A DNA stretch of 64,000 nt, taken from NCBI GenBank assembly GCA_000306725.1, contig CP003083.1, positions 1,178,001 to 1,242,000 on the forward strand, in the 5' to 3' direction. Positions 62,882 to 64,000 of the stretch are shown piece by piece. A program made the position numbers and the translations under genes. The notes beneath the pieces are model-generated. The model was not told the origin of the DNA. It worked only from the letters and a program-made list of their open reading frames with translations, and did no database searches. Each line of letters opens with the position of its first letter. Positions within the stretch are counted from its first letter, which is position 1. The DNA is from Methanolobus psychrophilus R15 (GTDB lineage Archaea > Halobacteriota > Methanosarcinia > Methanosarcinales > Methanosarcinaceae).

Positions 62882-63952
62882 TCAGTTAGCTGAGCAGAGT
62901 ACAATAGGCTGGTTGATAGCAGCCCTTGAAGCAATGTTCTTACTAGCATTCCAGTCTGCATTTTCGGTATGACCACATTTCTGACAGGAGAATGCATCCT
63001 GTTTCTTTCTGTTCTTATCTGAAATATGACCGCATCCTGAACATTGCTTTGATGTATATGCAGGATCAACGAACCTGACAATAACTCCATTGATTTTGGC
63101 TTTGTATTCTATGAATTGTCGAAGCTCGTTAAATGCCCATTTGACATATTTGTCCCTATCTACTTTTCTAACCGTTGTCCTTTCCCGAATCCCTGTAAGT
63201 TCTTCCAGAGCTATCGATCTGTTTGTGTCTTTAGCAGTTTGGACAATGTCTTTTGAAATACAATGGTTTGTATCTTTTTTGAATCTCCTTTCCTTTTTGC
63301 TTATTTTTCTCAGATGTCTCTTAGCTGAATAAGTTCCAACTGATTGTAGTTTTGCCTTTATCCGTGCATATTTTTCCCTGACTTTCTGGCATTTTTCTCC
63401 GGAATATATCTTTCCGTCAGAAGTTGCTGCAATGTTAACGATTCCAAGGTCAACTCCAAGGAACTCTTCCGAATTGATCGGAGTTGCTTCTGGTTGGTCG
63501 ATGACTATCTGGAGGTAGAATTTCCTGTTTTTATATATGAGGTCAATCTGCCCTTTTTTATTGTCGATATTTTTGTCTTTCCGGTATTTTATTTGCGTTT
63601 TAATTCTACCATCTAATGTAAGAATGGAAACAATATCTTTGCTGATAGATAGTATCCTCGGATCATAAACAACCGCCCCGTGTGGTTTGAATTGATGAAT
63701 TATCTTTTTATCGACTTTGTAACTCTCAGCTACTTTTGCAAATGCTCTGACAGCCAGTTGAGAGGATAAGGAGAATTTTTCTCTGATCTCGTAATAAAGG
63801 TGTTTCTGTAATTTGAATTTGCTGAAAACTCTTTTATTGTGTGCAAATTTTGAAATGTAATTGCATGCTTTATTAAAAGACTCCATTGTTCTCAGTAACT
63901 GGTCATGTTGTTCCGGAGTGGTTACTAATTTACTTTTAATTGTTAGGAGCAT
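62882..63952 (-). CDS. tnpB: TnpB RNA-guided nuclease (IS605 OrfB family)
   Basis: A 356-residue TnpB. The RuvC residues are intact: D168 in GVDLGI, E250 in ALEELTGI and D333 in NADWNASKN. The zinc finger is CSGCGH / CQKCGH (Cys 304, 307, 323, 326). The length is near the family norm. GTGAT lies 4 bases before the ATG. An intact catalytic core suggests recent activity. Confidence 0.92.
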   Translation of the reverse strand: MLLTIKSKLVTTPEQHDQLLRTMESFNKACNYISKFAHNKRVFSKFKLQKHLYYEIREKFSLSSQLAVRAFAKVAESYKVDKKIIHQFKPHGAVVYDPRILSISKDIVSILTLDGRIKTQIKYRKDKNIDNKKGQIDLIYKNRKFYLQIVIDQPEATPINSEEFLGVDLGIVNIAATSDGKIYSGEKCQKVREKYARIKAKLQSVGTYSAKRHLRKISKKERRFKKDTNHCISKDIVQTAKDTNRSIALEELTGIRERTTVRKVDRDKYVKWAFNELRQFIEYKAKINGVIVRFVDPAYTSKQCSGCGHISDKNRKKQDAFSCQKCGHTENADWNASKNIASRAAINQPIVLCSAN

Positions 63953-64000
63953 GCTATCACATAAAGATATGAATACATATGATTTTAAAGCACAGTAAGT

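Larger units (their letters stand above)
62841..64000 (-). mobile_element. IS605/IS1341-type TnpB element (left end near or beyond window edge)
   Basis: The element contains tnpB and a terminal hairpin CCCCCG / CGGGGG (62846-62865) past its stop, typical of IS200/IS605 right ends and of omega-RNA scaffolds. No tnpA is seen in the window. The other end should lie between 63953 and a little past the window edge. Confidence 0.7.

Overview
The window comes from a methanogenic archaeon of the Methanosarcinaceae (a Methanolobus, Methanococcoides or Methanosarcina relative; I cannot fix the genus). The evidence is a complete Rnf complex operon headed by a heptaheme cytochrome c, RPA proteins with zinc-finger OB folds, an archaeal histone, archaeal information-processing genes (PriS, GINS, RfcS, aIF2-alpha, Nop10, L44e, S27e, pelota, Cgi121), a DacZ-type diadenylate cyclase, an AceP/SatP-type acetate carrier and a FilR1-type regulator. 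Many starts carry a GGTGAT or GGAGG Shine-Dalgarno, and TATA-like boxes precede several genes.

Layout. 1-6.3 kb: three minus-strand surface proteins with Ig/cadherin-like or Big repeats, a PGF-pre-PGF domain, and (in the two complete ones) a membrane anchor with a KRYRR tail; the first runs off the left edge. 6.6-11.5 kb: a CLC channel/transporter with CBS domains, a MiaB-like methylthiotransferase, GlpX-type fructose bisphosphatase and the KEOPS subunit Cgi121. 11.6-20.5 kb: LeuRS, an orphan histidine kinase, a nitrilase-family amidase, a deoxyhypusine-synthase-family enzyme, two linked regulators and a YfcE-like phosphoesterase. 20.5-30.2 kb: two separate RPA plus RPA-associated gene pairs enclosing an APC permease-UspA fusion, an archaeal class I aldolase and a second histidine kinase. 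30.4-33.7 kb: flavodoxin, histone, small membrane exporter, RfcS and an AT-rich peptidase E.

34.0-42.3 kb is the energy-conservation module. On the minus strand the order is an unknown 137-aa protein, mmcA, rnfC, D, G, E, A, B and a Tic20-like membrane protein. The divergent apbE should supply the FMN attached to RnfG and RnfD. 42.4-46.5 kb: 2'-5' RNA ligase, DacZ, a heme catalase and the acetate carrier with a long upstream region. 47-55.7 kb: the ribosome-rescue pair pelota and RqcH/NFACT, then a replication-translation cluster (priS, gins, rpl44e, rps27e, aif2a, nop10, PAC2-type chaperone, PHP phosphoesterase with a C-terminal PIP-like motif), then a tRNA-Ser(CGA) with about 29 extra bases. 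55.9-59.5 kb: FilR1 regulator, GerW-like protein and a PAS histidine kinase.

59.6-64 kb is an AT-rich mobile island: an N-terminally truncated YbjQ gene, an unknown ORF, a 54-aa membrane peptide, degenerate repeats, an IS5-family element with a 4-bp target duplication, and an IS605/IS1341-type TnpB element inserted in a decayed transposase gene. I saw no CRISPR array, cas genes, prophage or obvious new defence system. The points I would check first are the PIP-like tail on the PHP protein, the tRNA-Ser with a possible non-canonical intron, the RfcS gene without a canonical start codon, the EF-hand-like loop in MmcA, and the nested TnpB insertion.
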